From the NCBI RefSeq assembly GCF_013141695.1, contig NZ_WHNY01000016.1, forward strand, positions 62,001 through 126,000: a stretch of 64,000 nt of DNA. The letters are read 5' to 3'. The notes beneath the pieces were generated by a model. It worked only from the letters and a program-made list of their open reading frames with translations, did not search any database and was not told the DNA's origin. The translations under genes and the position numbers were made by a program. The stretch is from Paenibacillus plantarum. GTDB taxonomy: Bacteria > Bacillota > Bacilli > Paenibacillales > NBRC-103111. Position 1 is the first letter of the stretch; every line of letters begins with the position of its first letter. Below, piece by piece: positions 23,601 through 32,372 of this stretch.

Positions 23601-24985
23601 ACCTTAGCCTCCTTCCAATCGACCGTTTGCGGCGAGAAGAAGACGATATGCAGGGTGTGCAGTCCCTTGGCTTGGAGAATACGTACAATCGGCTCCATAG
23701 ACGAAGGCGAAGCTTCTCTCTCCATAAAAAGAAAGATTTCCTGATACGTGCCGTACGGAATATTGTAGAAGAAGTGCGCGACTTGTTCATCCTCTGGCGA
23801 GGGGAAAGCGTGGCCATATTTCACTGCATAGTCAGCGTGTTCCATGACATGAATCGGGCTGCGTGTCGTTGATTGGTAAGACACCCCTGCCCCCATCTCA
23901 GCAGCAATTCGCATCGGGATATACATAAACTCCCCTGTGCCTACACAGAGTGTCTTAATCCCTGTACGTTTACGTTTAAGCAGCTCGGCCGTCTGCGTAA
24001 TGGAACGATCCAATTGTTCCGAATTGGAGGTGGTAAGCCCGAACCTTCCGCTATGTTGCAAATAAGGGCGGTTCCCTGCATAAGGAGCATGCGAGAATAG
24101 CTGATTCACATAGCAAATTTGCAGATCTGTGCGCTCCTCAAGCAAAGGGCTAGGCGCTTGCAAGGGCAAGCTCTCGCTAGAGCCAACTACCTTCGTATTC
24201 CCGCGAATTAATGAGATGACGTGAATCGTAATCTGCAATTCCCGCTCCAACTCGGCAAAGTGTAGAATGTCTTCCTCTGTACGCCAATCTAGCAGTGCTA
24301 ACACGTAGTACATTCTCTTGGGGTATTTCCCTTGCAGGTCGCGAATGATATTAAGCGACGTTCTACCTGTCGTAATTTCATCATCAACGAGAACAAGAAT
24401 TTCAGGCTGCGCAAGAATGGCAGGGTCATCGGAGTAGCCATAGTGATCTGTAGCATGTGAATGCTCTTCTTGGAATTGAAATATGGATGGTGATTCATCG
24501 ATCACTTCGCGTGTCGTGTGCAAATAATGGCTTCCTTGGCCAAAAGCTTCATAGACCGCATGGCCAATGGCCGTCGCTGTTTCCGCAAATCCAATGAAAG
24601 CAATAGGCTGCTTTAATGGTAAACGTTCAGACATGATCGCTTTATAGGCCGTTTCCGCTTTATCCGGGTATGTGAGCCCCTCAACAGCCAGCTGTACCTT
24701 CTCTTCTAGCTTCGTTTCTTGTAACGCTTCCTGCAATAATATCGCTAATGTAGTTCCACTTAACAGTGAAGTGTACGGATTCACCGGGATATGTTTGCCT
24801 AGCACCTTGCTTACAAACAAGAAAGATCGTTTCTTATTAATTCTCGCCGCCATCGCGAATAACGCATCGGACGGTATGTTGTGGGGATTGGACGTCACGG
24901 TGACGTGAAGCTCCAAATCGCCTGCTATTTTATACGTACGCTCGGTTAGGTCCAGTGAGTAATCCATCAAAGGTTTGTTGTTCAT
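23573..24985 (-). CDS. Phosphoribosyltransferase with TRSP domain (Ter-associated)
   Basis: A 470-residue, two-part protein. The N-terminal type I phosphoribosyltransferase has the PRPP loop ILVLVDDEITTGRTS (residues 196-210), and the C-terminal TRSP-type domain includes LCVGTGEFMYIPMRIA. It is expected to attach or remove a ribose-5-phosphate in the synthesis of a nucleoside-like compound. The start is ATG 24985 with GGGGTG upstream; it overlaps the lyase gene by 56 bp. A longer frame to 25054 lacks a ribosome site. Confidence 0.83.
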   Translation of the reverse strand: MNNKPLMDYSLDLTERTYKIAGDLELHVTVTSNPHNIPSDALFAMAARINKKRSFLFVSKVLGKHIPVNPYTSLLSGTTLAILLQEALQETKLEEKVQLAVEGLTYPDKAETAYKAIMSERLPLKQPIAFIGFAETATAIGHAVYEAFGQGSHYLHTTREVIDESPSIFQFQEEHSHATDHYGYSDDPAILAQPEILVLVDDEITTGRTSLNIIRDLQGKYPKRMYYVLALLDWRTEEDILHFAELERELQITIHVISLIRGNTKVVGSSESLPLQAPSPLLEERTDLQICYVNQLFSHAPYAGNRPYLQHSGRFGLTTSNSEQLDRSITQTAELLKRKRTGIKTLCVGTGEFMYIPMRIAAEMGAGVSYQSTTRSPIHVMEHADYAVKYGHAFPSPEDEQVAHFFYNIPYGTYQEIFLFMEREASPSSMEPIVRILQAKGLHTLHIVFFSPQTVDWKEAKVWKLGNPDA

Positions 24986-26033
24986 GCAGCACCCCATAAA
25001 CTTGTGATCGTAAAAGAATACGTTTTGCCCAATTGAAATGGGGTTTGAATTCATTCATTTTATTGCCGTAGACACTCTTCATAACCCCAAGGTCGCCATG
25101 ACTGTTCTTCAGAATGCTTATCGCATCCGTATATTCCTCATGTGTGACCGCATAGAGAGTTTGAACCGGCTTAATGTGCGTAGGATGAATAATTGTTTTC
25201 CCAATCAAGCCATTCTCTTTATCGAGCATGACTTCATTTAAGAGTCCCTTCGTCGGGAAATATTCCCACACGGGTCCAGAAATCACGTTGGAGGCTTCCA
25301 TACGACCAAACATATTAATAATATCAGCCACACAATCCCGTATCGGGGCAATGTCATAAATCGTTCTGTCCTGACTTCGTCTCAGCCCAAATAAGCTTGA
25401 AAAGTCAGTAGCGCCAATCCGGATGTTCAAGACCAAATCCTTAAAATTCGTTATAATTTCGTTAATCGCCAGTAAGGTAAAAGTGCGGCTTTCTTTATAA
25501 ATAATCGAGGCAGATTCTAGAATCGGTAATCCATATAAAATTGGTGCAGATGCCGATTTCTCATCGTTGTAATTTTCTAAAACTTGAAAATAATCCTCGC
25601 CATTTTCCACAGTAAATTTCGGGAACACAATACCCGTTAGAAGGGCTACATGCTCTTCCAGTCGCTCTAGTACGTAGTTCAATTGATTTACACTTCTAAC
25701 ACGGATGAATATCAGCGGAAGATTCTCAGCACTTACAATGCCAACTTCCATCCAATGGGCGATCTGATTCATTTGTCCAATAAGGGATTCTTCTGCAGCA
25801 TGCACTTCGTTATCACCTACAGCATCCTCCAGATCAAGGACAACGGACACCAAGCCTTCAATTTTACCAAAAGCAATATCTTCTGCGAACGTACGTCGGG
25901 TCGCTGGCATGTACAGCGCAGCACCGACAGAATGAGCTAAAATGTCTTTGTGCGAATGATTATGGAAGGAATTCGGCGGTAAATAAAATAAAGCTTTCTC
26001 TTCATCCGCAGTTAAATAATTGAAATATCGCAT
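24930..26033 (-). CDS. HpcH/citrate-lyase-like C-C bond lyase (Ter-associated)
   Basis: A 367-residue TIM-barrel protein related to citrate lyase beta subunit and HpcH/HpaI aldolases. Landmarks are ALYMPATRR (substrate and phosphate binding), VVLDLEDAVGDNE (metal-binding Glu/Asp), NIRIGATDFSSLFGLRR and KTIIHPTHIKPV. It probably makes or breaks a carbon-carbon bond in the Ter-linked pathway. GGGAGGAATCGGC precedes the ATG. It is the first gene of the biosynthetic operon, which is separated from terC by a terminator. Confidence 0.83.
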   Translation of the reverse strand: MRYFNYLTADEEKALFYLPPNSFHNHSHKDILAHSVGAALYMPATRRTFAEDIAFGKIEGLVSVVLDLEDAVGDNEVHAAEESLIGQMNQIAHWMEVGIVSAENLPLIFIRVRSVNQLNYVLERLEEHVALLTGIVFPKFTVENGEDYFQVLENYNDEKSASAPILYGLPILESASIIYKESRTFTLLAINEIITNFKDLVLNIRIGATDFSSLFGLRRSQDRTIYDIAPIRDCVADIINMFGRMEASNVISGPVWEYFPTKGLLNEVMLDKENGLIGKTIIHPTHIKPVQTLYAVTHEEYTDAISILKNSHGDLGVMKSVYGNKMNEFKPHFNWAKRILLRSQVYGVLHEQQTFDGLLTGPNRAYV

Positions 26034-26049
26034 GCCGATTCCTCCCTCT

Positions 26050-26087
26050 TTATTTCAACAAACAAATCCCTCCTTAGCGGAGGGATT
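26050..26087 (-). terminator. Terminator after terC
   Basis: On the - strand AATCCCTCC and GGAGGGATT (26087-26065) enclose a short loop, followed by TTGTTTGTTG. It lies between terC and the lyase gene; read-through may feed the biosynthetic operon. Confidence 0.7.
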
Positions 26088-26115
26088 GCCCATTGGTTAC
26101 ACGTAAGATTAAATT

Positions 26116-26862
26116 TTAAGATTCTTTAACTGATCCAGACTTGTCCTTTTTACGAAGCATGCTTAGAATAATTGTTCCTCCGAACAAAGCAATAATGACG
26201 GAGAAGAAGATCACATGTGAGATGTGGAAACCGAATGCTCCAGCAATCATTTTAAGACCGATGACGATAATTAAGATAAACGCTGTTCTCTCCAGTTCCG
26301 GGATCTTGTCAATGAGCTTCAAGAAGACTTGCGCCACGCCTCTCATCATGAGGACGCCTAAGATACCACCTAAGAACAATACCCACACCTTGTCGCTCAC
26401 ACCAAATGCGGCAAGAACGCTATCGACACTGAACGCGATATCCATGATTTCTACGGCAAGAACGGTACGCCAGAAGGATAGACCTTTATTCTTGACTTCC
26501 CCGCCTTCGTCGCCATGCTTCTTCATGAAGAGGTTACTATAAGCAATCCAAAGGAGATACAACCCACCGGCTACCTTAATCCAGGTAATCTGTACTAAGA
26601 ACGTACCCACACCAATGGCGATAAACCTAAATATGTAGGCTCCTAATAAACCATAAAATAAAGCTCGCTTCTGCTGTTCCTTCGGCAAATGCTTAACCAT
26701 TACAGCAAGCACTAACGCATTATCTGCAGAAAGTAATCCTTCGAGAAGGACGAGTGTACCGATAATCCCCCAGTTTACGGGATCAGTTAGTGTTGCTGAG
26801 AGTACGTCCCAACTAAAGAAATTCATAAAATTATCTACAAAGCTTTGGAAAAAGTCTGACAT
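26116..26862 (-). CDS. terC: TerC-family membrane protein
   Basis: A 248-residue integral membrane protein with about seven helices. The TerC signature Asp residues are in LLSADNALVLAVMVKH and in MDIAFSVDSVLAAFGVS; a cytoplasmic, charged loop (KKHGDEGGEVKNKG) lies between. TerC/MeeY-type proteins are implicated in tellurite resistance and in metalating secreted enzymes with Mn2+. It follows the two terD genes and precedes the biosynthetic operon, so it belongs to one Ter stress locus. Confidence 0.9.
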   Translation of the reverse strand: MSDFFQSFVDNFMNFFSWDVLSATLTDPVNWGIIGTLVLLEGLLSADNALVLAVMVKHLPKEQQKRALFYGLLGAYIFRFIAIGVGTFLVQITWIKVAGGLYLLWIAYSNLFMKKHGDEGGEVKNKGLSFWRTVLAVEIMDIAFSVDSVLAAFGVSDKVWVLFLGGILGVLMMRGVAQVFLKLIDKIPELERTAFILIIVIGLKMIAGAFGFHISHVIFFSVIIALFGGTIILSMLRKKDKSGSVKES

Positions 26863-27079
26863 TAAGATGGACCCCCTGTTTAATTGCTATTCATCCTTAC
26901 GTGATCTTCCTCATCTATCTCATTCACCGATTACACAATTCGTCTAATCGGATCATTGAATTCCAATCCATAACGCAACAAAGCTGGTCAAGTGAACACC
27001 ATTTCTCGAGTTGAATTGATTAAGAAGAGTAGGGAGGTGATGCTCCAGAAAGCACCACCCTATTCCATTAGACTTCTTA

Positions 27080-27661
27080 TTAGGAAGTTTGTAAACCGTA
27101 ATCACGTGCCAAACCTGCTAGTCCATCTTTATAACCGCTGCCGATTGCACTAAATTTCCACTCGCCGTTATTGCGGTAAAGTTCGCCGATCACAACACCT
27201 GTTTCAATGGAGAAATCCTCGCCAAGATCGAAACGGATTAATTCCGCGCCAGATCCTTCATTCAACACACGCACATAAGCATTGGAAACTTGTCCAAAGT
27301 TTTGCGCTCTTGCTTCCGCATCATGAATCGTAATGCAGAATGCGATTTTCTCTGTTTCAGCAGGTACTGCGCTAAGATCAATGGAGATAACTTCATCATC
27401 GCCATCGCCTGCACCTGTACGATTGTCACCTTTGTGCTCGATAGAACCATTCGCATTTTTAGTGTTGTTGTAGAAAATAAAATCGGATTCGTTGCTAACT
27501 TTACCAGCTGCATTCGCTGCAAAAATGGAAGCATCCAAATCGAAATCCTTACCGCCATCATATTTGTTCGTGTCCCATCCTAAGCCAACAAGAACTTTCG
27601 TCAAACCTGGGTTTGTTTTCGTTAAATCGACTTTCTGACCTTTAGATAATGAAATAGACAT
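27080..27661 (-). CDS. TerD-family calcium-binding stress protein
   Basis: A 193-residue cytoplasmic TerD/CABP1-type beta-sandwich protein. It starts [20 protein letters not shown], has the acid metal sites DLDASIF and [12 protein letters not shown], and ends with [20 protein letters not shown]. TerD proteins bind Ca2+ and take part in resistance to tellurite, phage, colicins and envelope stress. AGAGAGG precedes the ATG. It is paralogous to the gene 38 bp upstream. Confidence 0.92.
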   Translation of the reverse strand: MSISLSKGQKVDLTKTNPGLTKVLVGLGWDTNKYDGGKDFDLDASIFAANAAGKVSNESDFIFYNNTKNANGSIEHKGDNRTGAGDGDDEVISIDLSAVPAETEKIAFCITIHDAEARAQNFGQVSNAYVRVLNEGSGAELIRFDLGEDFSIETGVVIGELYRNNGEWKFSAIGSGYKDGLAGLARDYGLQTS

Positions 27662-27699
27662 GTGAAATACCTCTCTTTATATGGGATTTGGCTGTGCCA

Positions 27700-28299
27700 T
27701 TATTGATATCTTTTAACTAATTGTCCAATGGTTGTGTCTGTATTGCCTTCACCAATTGCACTGAATTTCCATTCGCCGCTGTGTCGGTAAATTTCACCAA
27801 CAATGAGGGATGATTTGCCTGAATAGTCATCAGTTAAGTTAAACTTAACCAACTCTTGTTGATTAGAACCATTCAATACACGGATATAAGCGGATTGAAT
27901 GAGACCGAAATCTTGCTTTCTATTCACACAGTCATAAATATTCACGACGAATACGATTTTACTCACATCCGCTGGAACTTGTCCTAAATGAATTGAGATC
28001 GTCTCATCGTCACCATCGCCATCTCCGGTACGGTTGTCACCAGAGTGAACGACTGAACCATCAGGGCTTTGTAGATTAGCAAAATAAATTACATGTTTCT
28101 GATTCGTTATTCTTCCCTTTTCATCCAATAAGATCACGGAAGCGTCACAATCGATCTCAACGGCCGATTTCTTTGAGCCGAAGAACCCCTTCTTCTCAAC
28201 AACTGCAGGATCCCAACCCAATCCAACCACAACTTTAGAAAGACCTGCGTTACCTTTTGTTAAATCAATCTTTTGACCTTTGACTAAACTGATTGTCAA
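27700..28299 (-). CDS. TerD-family calcium-binding stress protein (first gene)
   Basis: A 199-residue TerD paralog with an extra loop (KKGFFGSKKSAVE), the metal motif DNRTGDGDGDDE and the C-terminal [15 protein letters not shown]. The start is TTG 28299, with a strong GGGAGGTGA upstream. A frame open to 28368 is rejected because it runs through a sigma-W-type promoter. First gene of the terD-terD-terC transcript, hence likely induced by envelope stress. Confidence 0.9.
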   Translation of the reverse strand: MTISLVKGQKIDLTKGNAGLSKVVVGLGWDPAVVEKKGFFGSKKSAVEIDCDASVILLDEKGRITNQKHVIYFANLQSPDGSVVHSGDNRTGDGDGDDETISIHLGQVPADVSKIVFVVNIYDCVNRKQDFGLIQSAYIRVLNGSNQQELVKFNLTDDYSGKSSLIVGEIYRHSGEWKFSAIGEGNTDTTIGQLVKRYQ

Positions 28300-28348
28300 C
28301 GAGGTCACCTCCCTTCGCTTACCTGTTTTAGTGAACTCCCTTATCTGA

Positions 28349-28374
28349 TACGCATAAAATTCAAACACGTTTCA
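28349..28374 (-). promoter_or_regulatory. Sigma-W-type (ECF) promoter of the ter operon
   Basis: On the - strand TGAAAC (28374-28369), a 16-bp spacer and CGTA (28352-28349). This is the B. subtilis sigma-W consensus exactly, about 50 bp upstream of the terD TTG start. The related yceCDEF ter genes of B. subtilis are likewise under ECF sigma control. Confidence 0.8.
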
Positions 28375-28434
28375 CTTTCCTGGGTAAATTATTTGTTAAT
28401 TCGACTTTAATAGTCAAAATCCCCCAGAATTCAA

Positions 28435-28467
28435 AAGAAAAGCAGCCACAGGACGATCCTAGGCTGC
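28435..28467 (-). terminator. Terminator of ktrB
   Basis: GCAGCC (28442-28447) pairs with GGCTGC (28462-28467); on the - strand the stem is followed by TTTTCTTTT. It separates ktrB from the ter promoter region. Confidence 0.7.
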
Positions 28468-28530
28468 GTTTTATCTTATTATAACATTTTACAACTTATG
28501 GTATTCAATAATTTTCCATTGGATGGCTTC

Positions 28531-29880
28531 TCATCCAATGATGAGCTTCTCCTCTGGATATCGGATGGCCGGTTTCTTTCTCCCATTGGTAAACAGGGAG
28601 TAAAACAAGAACAATCCGATGCGTCCGATGAACATGAGCACGATGAGCGAGATTTTGCTAACGGTGCCAAGATCTGCGGTAATTCCCGTGGATAAACCGC
28701 ACGTGCCGAACGCTGACGCCACCTCGAATAGGATCGCCGACACTCCCCAACGGTTAGGTTCAGCTATCAGCAGGACGAAGATCCCTCCGAGAAGAAGTGC
28801 TATACCCGTGAGGAAAAACACAAAGCTTTTGAGTGAGTCCTCTTGGCTTATCATCCGACCGAATACCTTCGGTTCTTTCTCCCCGCGCGCATAAGCAATA
28901 AGGGCCAAGACAATAACGGCTACGGTCGTTGTGCGAACACCGCCCCCCATAGAGGAAGGGCTAGCCCCAATAAACATTAAAATAGAAACAAGCAGCAGGC
29001 TTGCCTCTGTAATGGTAGACATATCAATGGTTGTAAGTCCAGCGCTGCGTGAAGTGACGGATGTGAAGAGTGCGGTGAGTATTTTCCCATGCCAGCTCAT
29101 CCCTGCCAACGCATGTGTTCGCTCCGTCAACCAGAAGCCGATCGTCCCGAACAGTAGCAGCACCGATGTCGTCACGAGTGTCAGCTTGGTAAACAGGGAG
29201 AACCGAAAATTCTTATGCCCGCCCCACCAATATTCTCGTAACTCAGCCACGACAGGAAACCCAATCCCGCCTAATACAATCAAGAATATCGTAAGCGCCT
29301 GAACGAAATAATCACTCGAATAATTAAGCAAGGAGTTGCCGAATAGATCAAATCCAGCATTCGTAAATGCGGAAATGGTATGAAACATCCCATAATACAG
29401 TGCTTTCCCAATCGACCCGTATTCGCCAGTAAAATAAAAATACAAGCCAAATGCCAATGTACTAATCGCCTCTAGAATCAGCGTAAAGCCCAACACTAGC
29501 TGCATTAACTGAACCAATCCAGATAAATGGTGGCGATTCTGGTCAATCATAATCATCTTTCGCTGCAGCAATCCGATTTCCTGACCGAACAATAGCCAAT
29601 AGAAGCTCCCCAACGTCATGACGCCGATCCCACCGAATTGAAAAGCAACGATAAGTACGCCAATACCGAAATTGCTAAGCGTATCCGTGATACCAACCGT
29701 CGTCAGACCTGTCACGCTGACTGCACTAACAGATGTAAAGAGGGCGTCCACGAAAGAGATCGTGGCGCCCGGTTTTAAACTAATAGGTAATTTAAGAAGA
29801 ATGGCAATTAGAAAAATACCAATCATATAAGCGATAACAATATGTCTTGATGCTGGCATTTTCTTTAGTTTATTGAGCAT
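28531..29880 (-). CDS. ktrB: KtrB-type potassium uptake channel subunit
   Basis: A 449-residue membrane subunit of the Ktr K+ uptake system, of the TrkH/KtrB/HKT fold with four pore repeats. Pore motifs are seen in VSVTGLTT, SAFTNAGFDLFG, VTSRSAGLTTID and FGTCGLSTGITAD, each carrying the selectivity-filter Gly. The regulatory partner KtrA (an RCK protein) is not in the window. Only a weak AAGG ribosome site precedes the ATG. It is flanked by ter genes and a sugar isomerase, with no evident operon. Confidence 0.92.
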   Translation of the reverse strand: MLNKLKKMPASRHIVIAYMIGIFLIAILLKLPISLKPGATISFVDALFTSVSAVSVTGLTTVGITDTLSNFGIGVLIVAFQFGGIGVMTLGSFYWLLFGQEIGLLQRKMIMIDQNRHHLSGLVQLMQLVLGFTLILEAISTLAFGLYFYFTGEYGSIGKALYYGMFHTISAFTNAGFDLFGNSLLNYSSDYFVQALTIFLIVLGGIGFPVVAELREYWWGGHKNFRFSLFTKLTLVTTSVLLLFGTIGFWLTERTHALAGMSWHGKILTALFTSVTSRSAGLTTIDMSTITEASLLLVSILMFIGASPSSMGGGVRTTTVAVIVLALIAYARGEKEPKVFGRMISQEDSLKSFVFFLTGIALLLGGIFVLLIAEPNRWGVSAILFEVASAFGTCGLSTGITADLGTVSKISLIVLMFIGRIGLFLFYSLFTNGRKKPAIRYPEEKLIIG

Positions 29881-29909
29881 GATTATACCTTCAACTGAGA
29901 GTAATAAGA

Positions 29910-30710
29910 TTAGATACTCTTATATTGTCCTTTGAAATGTTTTCCCATCCAAAGGCAAATGTCCCATAAATCTGCAACAGGTTGGTTCGTGAACGGCAAG
30001 GTGTGCAAATACCCTGGAGGCCCAAACTCTGGTGTAAAGGTGACTGTCGTTAGTCCTGCATCCTGCTTCGCTTGTACGATGCTATTCCACCAGCTCATGT
30101 GCTTCTGCAATTCGTTTGCATACTCCGGTGCTCTTGGATCTGGCACTTGAGGTCCTTGTGCATAGCCTACTCGGCCATGAATATGCAGGACACGGGAGAA
30201 GGATTTGCGCAAATTCTCCTCTTCATTCTCTAAGGTGGTCTCGGTTACACAGCACCAGTGGCTGTAATCCGCTGTTAGGTTGATCCCAGGCACGGCATCT
30301 AGCAGCCTGCCTGTTTCCCATGGATTATACAAGGCTCTGCCGCGATGCGTCTCATGACCGATCGCAATCCCGTATCTTTTCTCAATTTCAGCCGCTTCAC
30401 GAAAGAATTCGACTTGCTCTTCAAAAGGCATCGAATCCTTGGCGCTGTGGGATGTAATGCTAACGGGACGAAATGAAACCGCCCGTGCCACTTGCTCAGC
30501 AAAAGAAGCGATATGGTCAGGACCTTGCGTAAATACCATAGCTATATAGTCCAATTGATAGGCTTCAAGCAGCTTCCTGAACTGATCTTCATCGGCAAGT
30601 GTCGGCATCGGTGCCTCAATTCCCACATAACCCGCTGCTGCAATTCGTTCAAATTGGGATTCTAGCGAGCCTTCCATGCCCCACAATGCTTTAAATAATT
30701 TGATTTCCAT
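29910..30710 (-). CDS. Sugar phosphate isomerase/epimerase (AP endonuclease 2 family TIM barrel)
   Basis: A 266-residue xylose-isomerase-like TIM barrel. Metal-binding residues appear in IGHETHRGRALY, NLTADYSHWCC, VLHIHGRVG and FTPEFGPPGY, placed as in IolE/IolI-type enzymes. It probably isomerises or epimerises a keto-sugar or inositol derivative. The substrate cannot be told, as neighbours (ktrB, an intergenic repeat) give no pathway. GAGGAGGG lies about eleven bases upstream of the ATG. Confidence 0.82.
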   Translation of the reverse strand: MEIKLFKALWGMEGSLESQFERIAAAGYVGIEAPMPTLADEDQFRKLLEAYQLDYIAMVFTQGPDHIASFAEQVARAVSFRPVSITSHSAKDSMPFEEQVEFFREAAEIEKRYGIAIGHETHRGRALYNPWETGRLLDAVPGINLTADYSHWCCVTETTLENEEENLRKSFSRVLHIHGRVGYAQGPQVPDPRAPEYANELQKHMSWWNSIVQAKQDAGLTTVTFTPEFGPPGYLHTLPFTNQPVADLWDICLWMGKHFKGQYKSI

Positions 30711-30818
30711 CTTTCATAGCCCTCCTCAACACAATCAATGAGTCAAGCTTAAATCATCTTACATTATTTGACTAGTGCAATTTTGGGATGATCTCATTGG
30801 TGCTGCTAATTGCGATGT

Positions 30819-31005
30819 CCTAACGGACATGAATGACGCTATTGCGGTCAAAGTAGTTCTTTTTAGGAGCTAACGGACGCAGGAGCCGCTATTATGGCAA
30901 AGATACCCCATATAATGGCATATTTCATAGATTAACGTCTTCTCTGTCCGTTAGTTTTCTTATTTCGTACTTTCCGGTTTAATAGAAGCTCCTGTGGCCG
31001 TTAGC
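30819..31005. repeat. Four-copy interspersed repeat (two direct, two inverted)
   Basis: Core CTAACGGAC, then GGAGC and CTATT. Copies at 30819-30844 and 30869-30893 are on the + strand; copies at 30931-30957 and 30981-31005 are on the - strand. Together they could fold into a large cruciform or stem. No gene is present in 30711-31027. Confidence 0.7.
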
Positions 31006-31027
31006 CATGAGCAGGATGTCGGAGGTA

Positions 31028-31996
31028 TCAAGCTGTCACATTCCTATTGTTACGGCTCATAATCCATAGCGTCAACCAGATAAGTATAAACCCAAGCAGC
31101 TGACCTATCGTCAGCTTTTGACCAAATACAAGCCAGTTCATACAAACCCCAACTGCAGGGAATGCAAGTTCAGCTAACGTCGCAAAGAACGCTTTGGTGG
31201 TGGACAAGCCTTTATAATAAAGCAGCATGCTAAGCAGGCCTGGGAAAAAAGCTTGGAACAGCAGGTTTACCGCGATAATCGTAAGCTCACTGCTCGATCC
31301 ATTCAGCCCCCAATGGTCACCGCTTGCTAACAGAACAATCGTCAGAAGTGGCAGTGCCAGCAAGAAGCGAAGTGAGGTCACGACAGGGAAATCCAACTTT
31401 TTCTGAAGCAGGAATTTCCCCATCACCGTGGAACCGCCCCACAAAACAGCCGCCAATATGGAAAATAAGCAGCTTATTGTACCTAAATCCTTCAAGCCCA
31501 TGCCAGGCAAACCGAGGCCGAACGTCAGCAGATAAGTACCTAACAGGGCCACCCCGATATAGGCGAAAAACTTCGACGGCAATGTCTCTTTGAGCAGCAC
31601 ACGAGCTAGGATAATTGCGAATAAGGGCTGTAGTTTCTGTAGAAGCAAGATCGCATTGGCGCTGCCATGAGAGAAAGCCGCGGTGAATAGAATGGTGGCA
31701 ATTGCCGATCCACCCCAAGAAATGAACAGCAGCGCTCCAATAACAGCAAGTGAGAGCTTGCCAGTTAACGTACGGCGATATTTCATCAAAACGGGCACAG
31801 CGTAAATGGCCAAGAGAACATGTTCGATGAATACGATTTGCGCCGAGGTAAAGCTTTTCAATAGTAAGATGCGAAATAGAGGATCCAGTCCCCACAGGGT
31901 TGCGCCAAGAGCGACATACCAGATCCCGCTCATACCACTCGTACGTGTGGGTTGAAGAGTCGCGCCCTTATTTCCGAACTTAAATGCATTTTCCAA
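31028..31996 (-). CDS. EamA/DMT-family transporter under FMN riboswitch control; candidate riboflavin transporter
   Basis: A 322-residue membrane protein with two EamA repeats (about ten helices, GATLWGLDPLFRILL in repeat 1 and ILAAVLWGGSTVMGKFLL in repeat 2). EamA proteins export or import small metabolites. The FMN riboswitch and terminator directly upstream point to flavin or riboflavin uptake; an EamA protein with that role (RibN) is known in proteobacteria. The start is TTG 31996, eight bases after AGGAGG. The classical Firmicutes importer RibU is a different family, so this would be an alternative route. Confidence 0.85.
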   Translation of the reverse strand: MENAFKFGNKGATLQPTRTSGMSGIWYVALGATLWGLDPLFRILLLKSFTSAQIVFIEHVLLAIYAVPVLMKYRRTLTGKLSLAVIGALLFISWGGSAIATILFTAAFSHGSANAILLLQKLQPLFAIILARVLLKETLPSKFFAYIGVALLGTYLLTFGLGLPGMGLKDLGTISCLFSILAAVLWGGSTVMGKFLLQKKLDFPVVTSLRFLLALPLLTIVLLASGDHWGLNGSSSELTIIAVNLLFQAFFPGLLSMLLYYKGLSTTKAFFATLAELAFPAVGVCMNWLVFGQKLTIGQLLGFILIWLTLWIMSRNNRNVTA

Positions 31997-32043
31997 TTCA
32001 AAAACCTCCTAAAGAACGGTTTGAATTGAACCTTCTCGAAGAA

Positions 32044-32078
32044 CAATGCCCCCGCACATGATAATGGCGGGGGCATTG
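32044..32078 (-). terminator. Expression-platform terminator of the FMN riboswitch
   Basis: A perfect 12-bp stem: CAATGCCCCCGC (32044-32055) with GCGGGGGCATTG (32067-32078). It lies between the aptamer and the ribosome site of the EamA gene. The following tract on the - strand (TTCTTCG) is only moderately T-rich. Confidence 0.75.
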
Positions 32079-32124
32079 ACAAACAGACCTGTTAAATGAT
32101 GAAATTTAACAAGTTTGTTCTTCA

Positions 32125-32270
32125 CCTTCTCTCATCCGGACTATACCGTCGGCCTTGGAATCACACCAAGTCAGTCCCAGCCATTACTGGCTGGGAGTCG
32201 CGGGCTGGAGATACACGCATGCATGTATCCTCACCGCCGGTAGGGAATTGCACCCTGCCCCGAAGGTTCA
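32125..32270 (-). promoter_or_regulatory. FMN riboswitch (RFN element)
   Basis: Read on the - strand it contains all conserved blocks in order: CTTCGGGGCAGGGTG, AATTCCCTACCGGCGGT, AGCCCGCGA, a variable hairpin (CCCAGCC/GGCTGGG), GGTGTGATTCCAAGG, CCGACGGTATAGTCCGGAT and GAGAGAAGG. FMN binding should favour the downstream terminator and switch the EamA gene off. Confidence 0.96.
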
Positions 32271-32285
32271 TATTCGATTAAGTGT

Positions 32286-32314
32286 ATACTATCAGGTTAC
32301 AGTTTAGTTGGCAA
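32286..32314 (-). promoter_or_regulatory. Promoter of the riboswitch-EamA transcript
   Basis: On the - strand TTGCCA (32314-32309), 17-bp spacer, TAGTAT (32291-32286), ending about 15 bp before the aptamer begins. Confidence 0.6.
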
Positions 32315-32324
32315 CTGTATAAAT

Positions 32325-32365
32325 GAAAAAAGACTGAATCACCTCATCTTCCCTGGTGATTTCAG
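32325..32365 (-). terminator. Terminator of the DNA ligase gene
   Basis: On the - strand CTGAAATCACC (32365-32355) pairs with GGTGATTCAG (32343-32334), followed by TCTTTTTTC. Confidence 0.75.
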
Positions 32366-32372
32366 CCTCTAA

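Noticed and set aside
27030-27062. Hairpin after the second terD gene as a strong terminator
   Set aside because: The stem GGTGGTGCT/AGCATCACC is good but no T-run follows; it may only attenuate or stabilise mRNA between terD and terC.
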